Part shown: one piece after another, positions 23,697 through 31,823 of the stretch
How the letters are laid out: every line of letters begins with the position of its first letter
Position numbering within the stretch: position 1 is the first letter of the stretch
Assembly: GCA_963697285.1 (NCBI GenBank)
Contig: CAVONI010000012.1
Span: 186,001 to 250,000 of the forward strand
Length of the DNA stretch: 64,000 bases
Source: JAEUQQ01 sp963697285
Lineage (GTDB): Bacteria > Acidobacteriota > Vicinamibacteria > Vicinamibacterales > JAFNAJ01
Direction of reading: 5' to 3'
Position numbers and translations under genes: made by a program
Notes under the pieces: model-generated
Told to the model about the DNA's origin: nothing
The model's input: only the letters and a program-made list of their open reading frames with translations
Database searches by the model: none

Positions 23697-25451
23697 CTGA
23701 TCTTCTCGCGCGGACCCGACGGCTTCGCTGCCCTGCCGCAACGCCTTCGACAACTCGCGGCGGTCGAATCCTGGCGCAACCCTGCGCCCGATCGCCGGGC
23801 CTGGTGGCACCTGGCCGGGGCGCTCGCGGCCCTCGAGGCGGGGTCGCGGCGTGCCGCACTCGAGCGACAGGACTTCGACCCCGAGTTGCTGACCCTGCCA
23901 CGTGTCGGTGACGCGATCGCAGACGCCGCCAGGCTCGCCGAACGCCAGGGGCCCGACTGGCTCGACGAGCAGATCGCCGCCCTGCCCGATGACCTCGCCC
24001 ACCTCGTGCGGGTCGGAGTGCCCGACCTGCAGGAAGCGGTGACACACATGCGCGCAGCCGCCGTGGCGACCACCGGCGACCTGGCGCTCGCCGTGCGTGA
24101 CGCGTCCGTATCGGGGGACGTCGACCTGGCGCCCACCCTGGAGCGCTGGCTAGCCGCGATCAGGAGCGGCCGCCACTATCGATCGCTGGCGCACGGCTTC
24201 ACGGTGCTCGAACGCCTCCAGGAGGCTCTCGCCCTGCGGTGGTCGGGAGCGCCGCCACTCGAGCCGCTCGGGTCGATGCGCCGCTTCGAGCCGGTCATCA
24301 GCGACGTGAGCTTCCTCATCGAATCCGCCGAACCCGAGCAGACCCTGCGTCGCGTCCTCGCCACTCTGGGCATCGCCGAGTCGCAACGGCTCACGTCGAC
24401 ACATGCCTTGTTCCTCGACGGCGACCGCCAGGTGTCGCTGCGGGCCGCGGGGCCCGACACCGCCCCGGCGGTGCGGGTGTGCCTGACCGGCAGCGCGGGC
24501 CACCTCGAACAACTCGATGCACGGGCGAAGGCACGCGGGCTGCGACTGCTCAGCACCGGTCTCGTGCGACGCGATTCCGGAGCACCGCTCGCGCTCGAAG
24601 ACGAGCGCGACCTCTACAGGCGGCTCGAGGCTCCGTTCGTCGAACCAGAGCGACGCCACGGCGGACCGCACGACTTCGACGATGACACGACCGGTGACCC
24701 GCTGATCGACATCGCAGACATCCGCGGCGACCTGCACACGCACACGATCTGGAGTGACGGGCGTGATGCGATCGACGGCATCGTCTTCGCGGCCCGGGCG
24801 CTGAAGTACCAGTACGTGGCGATTACCGACCACTCCGCGCGCGCGAGTGCTCCCCGCACGCTCACGCGTGACCGCATCGCGCGGCAGGCCGACGACATCG
24901 AACGCGTGCGCAGGCGCGTCCCCGACATCGAGATCCTGCACGGCATCGAGGTCGACATCATGCCCGACGGCTCGCTCGACTTTCCCGACGCCGTCCTCGA
25001 GCAGTTCGACATCGTGCTCGCGTCGCTGCACGAGGGCCGCGACCACTCCGCGGCCGAACTGCTTGCGCGGTACGAACGCGCGATGCGACATCCGCGTGTC
25101 CACATCATCACGCACCCGGCGAACCGAGTGCCGGGCTTCGATCCGGGCTACCCGCTCGACTACGACGCGTTCTTCCACATCGCGCGCGAGACCGGCACGG
25201 TCATCGAGATCGACGGCGGGCCACATCACCTCGACCTCGACGGCCTCCTCGCACGACGGGCTGTCGACGTCGGCGTGCGCCTGAGCATCGACAGCGACTG
25301 TCACAACGCGACGCGACTGGGCCGCCAGATGCGGCTCGGGGTCGGCACCGCCCGTCGAGGGGCCATTCGCCCCCGCGACGTCCTCAACACGCTGACGCCC
25401 GACGCGCTCAGGCGTTGGTTGTCGGCCAAACGGCCCGGGTACGGCCTGTAG
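23697..25451 (+). CDS. PolX-like protein with intact PHP domain and degenerate polymerase domain
   Basis: The order matches bacterial PolX: helix-hairpin-helix N-terminus (LPRVGDAIADAARLAE), polymerase-beta-like nucleotidyltransferase domain and C-terminal PHP phosphoesterase. The polymerase part is eroded: the family's GS...DxD motif reads GSMRRFEPVISDVSFLI, so the second catalytic Asp is Ser (Asp203/Ser205 from this start). The PHP motifs look complete: DLHTHTIWSDG, ITDHSARA, GIEVDI, LASLHEG, ITHPANR and IDSDCHN. This suggests a 3'-5' exonuclease or phosphoesterase without polymerase activity. The start is uncertain: no ATG, GTG or TTG exists near the homologous N-terminus. CTG at 23697 has AAGG 9 nt upstream; GTG at 23625 would overlap the rhodanese gene by 68 nt. 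Confidence 0.8.
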   Translation: MIFSRGPDGFAALPQRLRQLAAVESWRNPAPDRRAWWHLAGALAALEAGSRRAALERQDFDPELLTLPRVGDAIADAARLAERQGPDWLDEQIAALPDDLAHLVRVGVPDLQEAVTHMRAAAVATTGDLALAVRDASVSGDVDLAPTLERWLAAIRSGRHYRSLAHGFTVLERLQEALALRWSGAPPLEPLGSMRRFEPVISDVSFLIESAEPEQTLRRVLATLGIAESQRLTSTHALFLDGDRQVSLRAAGPDTAPAVRVCLTGSAGHLEQLDARAKARGLRLLSTGLVRRDSGAPLALEDERDLYRRLEAPFVEPERRHGGPHDFDDDTTGDPLIDIADIRGDLHTHTIWSDGRDAIDGIVFAARALKYQYVAITDHSARASAPRTLTRDRIARQADDIERVRRRVPDIEILHGIEVDIMPDGSLDFPDAVLEQFDIVLASLHEGRDHSAAELLARYERAMRHPRVHIITHPANRVPGFDPGYPLDYDAFFHIARETGTVIEIDGGPHHLDLDGLLARRAVDVGVRLSIDSDCHNATRLGRQMRLGVGTARRGAIRPRDVLNTLTPDALRRWLSAKRPGYGL

Positions 25452-25525
25452 CAGGGCTGCCAGGACGAAGCGGAGACGTCCGCCAACGCGGCCGTGGCGT
25501 CAAAAATTGGTGGAAATCGCTGTGC

Positions 25526-25531
25526 TATCAT
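25526..25531 (+). promoter_or_regulatory. TATCAT -10-like box before lolA
   Basis: TATCAT at 25526-25531 lies 11 nt from a GTG at 25543 that opens the lolA frame. There is no ribosome site before that GTG, so a leaderless or near-leaderless message is again likely. The -35 is not recognisable. Confidence 0.5.
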
Positions 25532-25542
25532 CCGGACTGACC

Positions 25543-26232
25543 GTGAGATCAGCCCTGCTCATGCCTTCGCTCATGCGCCACGGCGTGGCCGTGGGTCTTC
25601 TCGTGTGGGGCATGGGACTCGCCGCGCCGGCGTTCCAGGCGCAGGATGACCCCTCCTCAATGGCCGCGCGCATCCAGGCCCGGTACGACACCATCCGCGA
25701 CTTCAGGGCCGACTTCGTCCAGACCTACGCCGGCGGTGCCTTGCGCAAGCGCACGACCGAGCAGGGCACGATGCAGGTCAAGAAGCCTGGCCGGATGCGG
25801 TGGGAGTACACGCGACCCGAGAAGAAGCTGTTCATTGCCGACGGTCGGAAGACGTACGTCTACGTGCCGGTCGACAGGCAGGTCATGGTGTCAGACATCC
25901 CCACCGGCGACCGGGCGTCGACGCCCATCCTGTTCCTGGCCGGCAAGGGAAGCCTCGTGCGCGACTTCGAGGCGAGCACGGCCACCGTGGCCAACGCGCC
26001 GGCCGGCACGGTCGCGCTCAAGCTGACTCCCCGGAAGACCGAGGCCGAGTACGAGGCCATCACGCTGGTGGTCGATCGCGCCACGCTCGCGATCCGGATG
26101 TTCGTCGCCACCGATGCGCAGGGTGGCACGTCGACATTCGAGTTCACGAATCTCCGCGAGAACGTCAATCCGCCCGACAAGACATTCATGTTCTCCATCC
26201 CGAAGGGCGTCGATGTCGTCGCCCAGGACTAA
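25543..26232 (+). CDS. lolA: Outer-membrane lipoprotein carrier protein LolA
   Basis: The roughly 229-residue periplasmic chaperone receives lipoproteins from LolCDE and hands them to the outer membrane. It has a signal peptide (VGLLVWGMGLAAPAFQA) and the LolA half-barrel pattern: ARYDTIRDFRADFVQTY, KKPGRMRWEYTRPEKKLFIA, and near the end NPPDKTFMFSIPKGVDVV. I start at the GTG 11 nt after the TATCAT box; an ATG six codons later (25561) is an alternative with no better ribosome site. Its end overlaps the following secretin gene by 20 nt, so the two are translationally coupled. Confidence 0.87.
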   Translation: MRSALLMPSLMRHGVAVGLLVWGMGLAAPAFQAQDDPSSMAARIQARYDTIRDFRADFVQTYAGGALRKRTTEQGTMQVKKPGRMRWEYTRPEKKLFIADGRKTYVYVPVDRQVMVSDIPTGDRASTPILFLAGKGSLVRDFEASTATVANAPAGTVALKLTPRKTEAEYEAITLVVDRATLAIRMFVATDAQGGTSTFEFTNLRENVNPPDKTFMFSIPKGVDVVAQD

Positions 26233-28066
26233 CTGCGGCGGTTCATGGCGCGCGGCCGCCCTGGTGGTCGCGTTCGCGGCGCTGGCTACCGGATGCGCCG
26301 CGCGGGGACCGGTTGCGCTCGGCCGGCAGGCCGAACGCAACGGCAATTACGACCAGGCGGTCGTCGAGTTGACGAAGGCCGTCCGCGAACGGCCCGACGA
26401 CGCGCGCCTGAAGTCAGACCTCACGCGCGTGCGCCTGCGTGCCGCCGAAGAGCACTTCACCCGGGGACGCCGGTTGGCATCGACCGGGCGCCTCGAGGAA
26501 GCGCTTGTCGAACTGCAGCTGGCCTCGGAACTGAACCCGGGCAACGGCGACGTCGACGACCTGTTGCGCTCGACCCGCACGAAGCTCCGCAACAAGGTCG
26601 CCGTCACGCGCGAGGGCAAGACGCAGCTCGAGACGCTGATCGACCAGAGCCGCGGGCTCGCTCCGCCGGGGCTCGACCTCCCGCGCGACGTCAAGCTGCC
26701 TGACTCGCTCGTCTTCCGCGACGCGAGCGCACGCGACGTGCTCACGGCCCTCGCCAGGTTCGCCAACATCAACGTCGTGTTCGATCCTGCCTACCGCGAC
26801 TCCACGCTGTCGATCGACCTGCGGAACGCAGGCCTCGAAGACGCCCTGACCGCTGTCGCGACCAGCACCCGGAATTTCTACCGCGTCACCGCCGCTCGCA
26901 CCGTGGCGATCGTCCCCGACACGGCGGCCAAGCGGCGGGAGTACGAGGAAGAGGTCATCCGCACGTTCTACCTGAGCAACGTGGACCTCAAGGAGGCGCT
27001 CGACCTCCTCCGGATCGTCGTCGACAATCGCCGGCTCTCGCCCATTACGGCGACCAACGCGATCACGATCAAGGACACGCCCGAACGGATTGCGGCCGCC
27101 GGCCGCGTGCTCAACGCGATCGACAAGGCGCGCGCCGAGGTGGTCATCGACGTCGAGTTGATCGAGGTCGATCGCAATCGCCTGAACGAGTACGGTGTGC
27201 GCATCGCCTCGCCGGGTTCAACGGGCATCGATGGCAGCGTCGACATCAATCGCGAGGGCATGACGCTGAACGACCTCAGGAACCTGACGCAGTCCGATGT
27301 GTTCCTCTCGAACCTCCCGGGGCTCTATTACAAGCTGCTCAAGACCGATGCGCTGAGCCGTACGCTGGCCAACCCGCAGTTGCGCACCTCAGAGGGGCTG
27401 CCCGCGCAAGCGCGCTTCGGCGAACGGGTGCCGATCCCCGTGACGACGTTTGCCCCAATCGCCACGGGGGGCGTCAACCAGCAGCCCATCACGTCGTTCA
27501 ACTACGAGAACATCGGTGTCAACATCGACATCACGCCGCGCATCCACCACGACGATGACGTATCGCTGTCGCTGAAGATCGAGGTGAGTTCCATTTCGGG
27601 GACCGGCTTCGGAGGGCTGCCCACGTTCGGGAACCGCTCGATCGCCACCACCATCAGGCTCAAGGACGGCGAGACGAACCTGCTCGCCGGCCTGATTCGC
27701 GACGAAGAACGGAAGTCGATCCAGGGAACGCCCGGCCTGTCGGATATCCCGGTGCTCGGCAAGCTCTTCGCCGCCAACAAGACCGAGACGATAGAGACCG
27801 ACATCATCCTGGTGCTCACACCGCACATCGTCCGCGTGCTCGACCTGACCGAGAACGACCTGCGTCCATTCCGCGTGGGCCGGGGCGAGGGCGGCGGCAC
27901 GACGACGACCGTCGACCTGCCCGCTGCGACCGCCGGCCCCGAGCAGGTCGAGCCACAGGGCCCCGCCACGCAGGCGCCGCCGGGCGCGCCGCAGGTGCCC
28001 GCTGGCGTGCCTGGCGCGGTGACCACGCCAGTCAAGCCGCCGCAGAAACCTCCCCCGCTGCGGTAG
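26213..28066 (+). CDS. TPR-containing secretin-family lipoprotein
   Basis: The 617-residue protein has a lipoprotein signal (AFAALATGC), TPR-like helices (about 30-115), secretin N-domains (DASARDVLTALARFANINVV, then LKEALDLLRIVVDNRRLSPI) and the C-terminal secretin module ending in GTPGLSDIPVLGKLFAANK and TDIILVLTPHIVR. It should form an outer-membrane pore like GspD. The C-terminal 60 residues are a Pro/Gln-rich tail. No other secretion genes are adjacent, so its system is unknown; it is distinct from PilQ at 6.4-9.1 kb. The ATG at 26213 has AAGGG upstream. The open frame extends 33 codons further up inside lolA but is Arg/Ser-rich shadow. Confidence 0.88.
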   Translation: MSSPRTNCGGSWRAAALVVAFAALATGCAARGPVALGRQAERNGNYDQAVVELTKAVRERPDDARLKSDLTRVRLRAAEEHFTRGRRLASTGRLEEALVELQLASELNPGNGDVDDLLRSTRTKLRNKVAVTREGKTQLETLIDQSRGLAPPGLDLPRDVKLPDSLVFRDASARDVLTALARFANINVVFDPAYRDSTLSIDLRNAGLEDALTAVATSTRNFYRVTAARTVAIVPDTAAKRREYEEEVIRTFYLSNVDLKEALDLLRIVVDNRRLSPITATNAITIKDTPERIAAAGRVLNAIDKARAEVVIDVELIEVDRNRLNEYGVRIASPGSTGIDGSVDINREGMTLNDLRNLTQSDVFLSNLPGLYYKLLKTDALSRTLANPQLRTSEGLPAQARFGERVPIPVTTFAPIATGGVNQQPITSFNYENIGVNIDITPRIHHDDDVSLSLKIEVSSISGTGFGGLPTFGNRSIATTIRLKDGETNLLAGLIRDEERKSIQGTPGLSDIPVLGKLFAANKTETIETDIILVLTPHIVRVLDLTENDLRPFRVGRGEGGGTTTTVDLPAATAGPEQVEPQGPATQAPPGAPQVPAGVPGAVTTPVKPPQKPPPLR

Positions 28067-28067
28067 G

Positions 28068-28121
28068 TCACGCCCTACCCTTCGACTCGGTTGCGTCGAG
28101 TGAACGTCGCTCACGCCCTAC
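28068..28121. repeat. 11-bp direct repeat between convergent genes
   Basis: TCACGCCCTAC occurs at 28068-28078 and 28111-28121, 43 nt apart, spanning the short gap between the convergent secretin and murA genes; the second copy includes the murA stop codon. The intervening sequence has a weak ACTCG/CGAGT stem. No T tract is evident. Confidence 0.45.
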
Positions 28122-29383
28122 TCGCGCGAGTCGATCTCGACCTGTGCGCCAAGCGCCCTGAGCCGCTCGACCAGGCGCGCGTAGCCGCGCTCGACGATCT
28201 CGACCGCCAGCACGCGGCTCTCGCCCTCGGCGGCCAGGGCCGCCGCAATCAGAGACATCCCCGATCTGAGGTCGCGGCTGTCGAGCACGCGTCCGCGGAG
28301 CTTCCGCGGCCCCGTGACGACGATGCGATGCGGATCGCAGAGGAACAGGTCAGCGTTCATGCCGCTCATCTGTTCCAGTGCGAACAGCCGCAGCTCGTAC
28401 ATCCAGTCGTGGATCAGCGTGCGGCCCGTTGCCTGCGTCGCCAGGACGGTGATCAGGCTGACGAGGTCGCTCGGGAATCCGGGCCACAGCCCGGTGGTGA
28501 TGCGACGGATGGCGACCGGTGACGAGGGGAACACGGTCAGGCCGTCTTCATCCACGCGACACTCGACGCGCATGCGCTGCATGACCGAGACCACGGGCTC
28601 CAGATCCTCGGGCCTGGCGCCGCGCACCGTCAACTCGCTCTTCGTCACCGCTCCCACGACTGCCCAGCTACCCGCCTCGATGTAGTCACCGTCGAGGCGA
28701 TGCACCGCCCCACGCCGCACCGCGGTCCCGTGCACGCGAATCGTGGACGTGCCCATCCCATCGATCGCAACCCCCATGCCCCGGAGGAACCGGCACAGTT
28801 CCACGACGTGCGGCTCGCAGGCGGCATGCCGGATCTCGCTGGTGCCCTTCGCAGCGGCCGCCGCGAGGACGGCCGTCTCGGTGCCCGTCACCGAGGCCTC
28901 GTCCAGGTAGAACGACGCCGCGTGCAGGCCGTCGGGCGCCTCGAGCAGGTGCCCTTCTGCGTCTTCCGAGATGCGGACGCCGAACGCCTGGAGCGCGAGC
29001 AGGTGCGTGCTGATCGTGCGGCGGGTCGGGAAGTCGCCGCCCGGTGGCGCAAAGCGCACGCGTCCCCTGCGTGCGAGCATGGGCCCCATCAGCAGCACCG
29101 ACCCCCTGACGCGTCCGACCAGCGCCCGATCGGGCTCGTCTGTCGTAACCTCGGCGCACGTGATCGAGAGGCGTGGCTCTCCGTGCCCCGTGACCCTGGC
29201 GCCGAGTTGCTCGAGGATCTTCAGCAGCACGCCGACGTCGCGGATCCGCGGCACGTTGTCGAGCACGCATTCTTCGCTCGTGAGCAGGCAGGCGGCAATC
29301 AGCGGCAGGGCCGCGTTCTTGTTGCCCTCGACCTCGATCGTACCGGCGAGCGGTGCGCCGCCGACGACGTGCAGCGTGGACAT
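28118..29383 (-). CDS. murA: UDP-N-acetylglucosamine 1-carboxyvinyltransferase with Asp at the fosfomycin site
   Basis: The 421-residue enzyme performs the first committed step of peptidoglycan synthesis, adding enolpyruvate to UDP-GlcNAc. It has the EPT fold with EGNKNAALPLIA (Lys22), SVLLMGPMLARRG and LRSGMSLIAAALAAEGES. The loop that normally reads PGGCxIG is PGGDFPTRR, so the cysteine alkylated by fosfomycin is Asp117. Cys-to-Asp MurA enzymes are known from Mycobacterium and Chlamydia and are intrinsically fosfomycin-insensitive. GGAGGGA lies 7 nt before the ATG. The gene is last in the nagZ-ldcA-mpl-murB-murA run, 85 nt after murB. Confidence 0.95.
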   Translation of the reverse strand: MSTLHVVGGAPLAGTIEVEGNKNAALPLIAACLLTSEECVLDNVPRIRDVGVLLKILEQLGARVTGHGEPRLSITCAEVTTDEPDRALVGRVRGSVLLMGPMLARRGRVRFAPPGGDFPTRRTISTHLLALQAFGVRISEDAEGHLLEAPDGLHAASFYLDEASVTGTETAVLAAAAAKGTSEIRHAACEPHVVELCRFLRGMGVAIDGMGTSTIRVHGTAVRRGAVHRLDGDYIEAGSWAVVGAVTKSELTVRGARPEDLEPVVSVMQRMRVECRVDEDGLTVFPSSPVAIRRITTGLWPGFPSDLVSLITVLATQATGRTLIHDWMYELRLFALEQMSGMNADLFLCDPHRIVVTGPRKLRGRVLDSRDLRSGMSLIAAALAAEGESRVLAVEIVERGYARLVERLRALGAQVEIDSRE

Positions 29384-29409
29384 GTGGAACTCCCTCCGTC
29401 GAGCCGCGT

Positions 29410-29466
29410 GGGGGCCGCACTGCAGGGCGCCCCCTGAATCGTAGGGGCCGCACCCCAGTGCGGCCC
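29410..29466. repeat. Paired palindromes between murB and murA
   Basis: Two hairpins occupy the gap: GGGGGC/GCCCCC (29410-29434) and GGGCCGCAC/GTGCGGCCC (29445-29453 with 29458-29466). Both contain the 10-mer GGGGCCGCAC (29411-29420 and 29444-29453). This looks like a dispersed intergenic palindromic repeat rather than a terminator, since no T tract follows. Confidence 0.6.
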
Positions 29467-29468
29467 GG

Positions 29469-30398
29469 TCACGATCCGACGTGCACGATCTCTTCGCGCA
29501 ACTCTATGCCGAACCGGTCGCGCACGGCAGTGCGCGCCCGATCGATGAGCGCGATCACATCGGCCGCGCGCGCACCGCCTTCGTTGACGAAGAAGTTGGC
29601 ATGCACCGGCGAAATGCGCGCGCCGCCACTGGACTCACCCTTGAGGCCGACGCGATCGATCAACGCCCCGGCCGAGCACGGCACCGACGCGGGCACGTGG
29701 TCGCGAGCGCGGTCGGGGTTCTGGAAGATGCACCCGGCACTCGGGAGGTTGAGGGGTTGCGTGGCCTTGCGGAAGGCCAGCGACGTGCGCACGATGTCGC
29801 GCAGCCGCGCCGGATCGTCACCGGGCTCGACCGACACGACCGCCGACAGGATCACCTCGCCAGACGCCTGCACGCGGCTCGCGTCGTAGCCGAAGGCCAT
29901 GTCGTCGTGCGCCAGGTCGACGACGCGTCCGTCGGGCGTGAGCACGCGCACGCTGACGACCAGGTCACCTATCAGCGCACCCCTGAAGTGGGCGTTGCCG
30001 CAGACAGCCCCGCCCACGGTCCCGGGCGTGCCGGCCCACGCTTCGAGACCGCGGAACCCGCGGCCGACCAACCAGCGCACGAGGCCGTTGATGGTCACGC
30101 CCGCCGACACGCGGACCAGCTCGCGGCCCTCCACCCCGATCTGGTGCGTTCGCACGCGGAGGACGAGCCCTCGCACGCCCGCGTCGTCCACCAGCACGTT
30201 CGAGCCGCCACCCAGGACGGTTGGCGCAACGCCGTGCTCGCGCGCGATCCGCCACGCGCGCGCCAGCTCGTCGTCGTCGTGCACGTCGAGACGGGCATCC
30301 GCCGGTCCGCCGATCTGGAACGTCGTGAGGCGGGCCAGCGGCTCACCGAGGACGACGCGGTCGCCAAACGCATCCACGAGCGCCCGGATCAGCGACAC
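29469..30398 (-). CDS. murB: UDP-N-acetylenolpyruvoylglucosamine reductase
   Basis: The 309-residue FAD enzyme reduces the MurA product with NADPH to UDP-MurNAc. FAD-binding motifs are GGGSNVLVDDAG at 63-74 and GTPGTVGGAVCGNA at 123-136, and the C-terminal domain has SPVHANFFVNEGGA. Where many MurB proteins have the proton-donating Ser in AGSxFxNP, this one reads SAGCIFQNP, so Cys223 takes that place. The GTG start lies 4 nt after the mpl stop. An open frame extends upstream within mpl and was discarded. Confidence 0.94.
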   Translation of the reverse strand: MSLIRALVDAFGDRVVLGEPLARLTTFQIGGPADARLDVHDDDELARAWRIAREHGVAPTVLGGGSNVLVDDAGVRGLVLRVRTHQIGVEGRELVRVSAGVTINGLVRWLVGRGFRGLEAWAGTPGTVGGAVCGNAHFRGALIGDLVVSVRVLTPDGRVVDLAHDDMAFGYDASRVQASGEVILSAVVSVEPGDDPARLRDIVRTSLAFRKATQPLNLPSAGCIFQNPDRARDHVPASVPCSAGALIDRVGLKGESSGGARISPVHANFFVNEGGARAADVIALIDRARTAVRDRFGIELREEIVHVGS

Positions 30399-30402
30399 GC
30401 CG

Positions 30403-31803
30403 TCACCGGACGTCTCGCGCGTCGAGCGCCGCGAGGAGCTTCTCGTGGATTCCCTCGAACCCACCGTTCGACATGACGACGACGAGATCTCCCTGGCGAG
30501 CCTCGCGGGCAACCACGTCGACGATCTCGGGCACCGTCGCGACCAGGCGTGCATGGCGGCCGCGGGCGTTGATGCCGGCAACCACCGCCTCGCCAGACAG
30601 GCGCTGGTCGTCGGGCAGGTTCGCGCGGAACACCGCCGCGAGGATGGCTTCGTCAGCCGCATCGAACGCCGTGGCGAATTCCTCCTGGAAGACACGACGG
30701 CACGACGTGGCCGACCGCGGCTCGAAGATGCCCCAGATCCGCGTGCCGGGATGCGCCGCACGCACGCCCGCCAGCGTCTCGCGAATAGCCGTCGGATGGT
30801 GCGCGAAGTCGTCGTAGACCTTGATGCCGCCGACCTCGCCACGCAGTTCCATGCGCCGCTTGACGCCGCGGAAGTTGCGGACGCCCGACACGATCGCGTC
30901 GCGCGGGATCCCCAGGTCGTCGGCGACGGCGATGGCGGCGAGGATGTTCCGCACGTTGTGCAGGCCGAGTAACGTCGTGTCGACGGTCGCCCACGGCTCG
31001 CGGTCGTGGCTGACATCGAAGCGCGTGACCCCCTCGACGGAGCGCACGTCGTGCGCTCTCCAATCGGCATCGTCGCTGAGGCCCACCGTGACGACGCGTG
31101 ACTTCGCGAACGGGCGAAGGTCCCGCACGTGCGCACCATCAACGCCGAGCACGGTCAGTCCCTTTCGCGGAACCAGCGTGAGCAACCGGCGGAAGGCAAG
31201 CAGGATCGCCTCGACGTCCGGGTAGATGTCAGCGTGGTCGTACTCCACGTTGCCAACGACCACCACGTCGGGCAGGTACTTCAGGAATTTCGCGGTCTTG
31301 TCGAAGAAGGCGCTGTCGTACTCGTCTCCCTCGATCACGAAATCCGGCCCGTCACCCAGCCGGTAGCTCGACGCGAAGTTCGCGCAGATCCCCCCAATCA
31401 GGGCGCTGGGGTCACGACCGCCGTCGGCGAGCACCGAGGCCACCAGCGACGTCGTGGTCGTCTTCCCGTGGGTGCCGGCAATGACCACCGAACGTCGATC
31501 CCACAGGAACTGGTCGCGAATCGCCTCGGGCAGCGAGCAGTATCGCCGCTTCTGATCGAGCACCGTCTCGACTTCCGCGTTACCCCGCGAGATGGCGTTG
31601 CCGACGATGACGAGGTCCACGTCGGGCGTGATCTGCTCGGCCCGGTAGCCGTCGAACACCGTGATTCCCTCGTCGGCGAGGAAGTCGCTCATCGGCGGGT
31701 AGACATGGGCGTCTGACCCGCGAACGACGTGGCCGCGCCGCTTGAACAGGGCGGCGAGCGTGGCCATGGCCGTTCCACAGACGCCGATGAAGTGCACGGT
31801 CAT
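30403..31803 (-). CDS. mpl: UDP-N-acetylmuramate:L-alanyl-gamma-D-glutamyl-meso-diaminopimelate ligase
   Basis: The 466-residue Mur ligase attaches a recycled murein tripeptide directly to UDP-MurNAc, saving three ligase steps. Mpl rather than MurC is indicated by the N-terminus HFIGVCGTAMATLAALFKRR, the YPPMSDFL segment, GDEYDSAFFDKTAKF and the end VVMSNGGFEGIHEKLL, all close to E. coli Mpl. The P-loop is AGTHGKTTTT (about 109-118) and the C-terminal domain has VYDDFAHHPTAI. It follows ldcA by 20 nt. A true murC is not in this window. Confidence 0.9.
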   Translation of the reverse strand: MTVHFIGVCGTAMATLAALFKRRGHVVRGSDAHVYPPMSDFLADEGITVFDGYRAEQITPDVDLVIVGNAISRGNAEVETVLDQKRRYCSLPEAIRDQFLWDRRSVVIAGTHGKTTTTSLVASVLADGGRDPSALIGGICANFASSYRLGDGPDFVIEGDEYDSAFFDKTAKFLKYLPDVVVVGNVEYDHADIYPDVEAILLAFRRLLTLVPRKGLTVLGVDGAHVRDLRPFAKSRVVTVGLSDDADWRAHDVRSVEGVTRFDVSHDREPWATVDTTLLGLHNVRNILAAIAVADDLGIPRDAIVSGVRNFRGVKRRMELRGEVGGIKVYDDFAHHPTAIRETLAGVRAAHPGTRIWGIFEPRSATSCRRVFQEEFATAFDAADEAILAAVFRANLPDDQRLSGEAVVAGINARGRHARLVATVPEIVDVVAREARQGDLVVVMSNGGFEGIHEKLLAALDARDVR

Positions 31804-31823
31804 TGAGGGTCCTTCTCAGACGA

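Noticed and set aside
30403..31803. Annotation as murC
   Set aside because: The N-terminal, YPPMSDFL and C-terminal SNGGFEGIH segments match Mpl rather than MurC, and ldcA and nagZ adjacency supports recycling.
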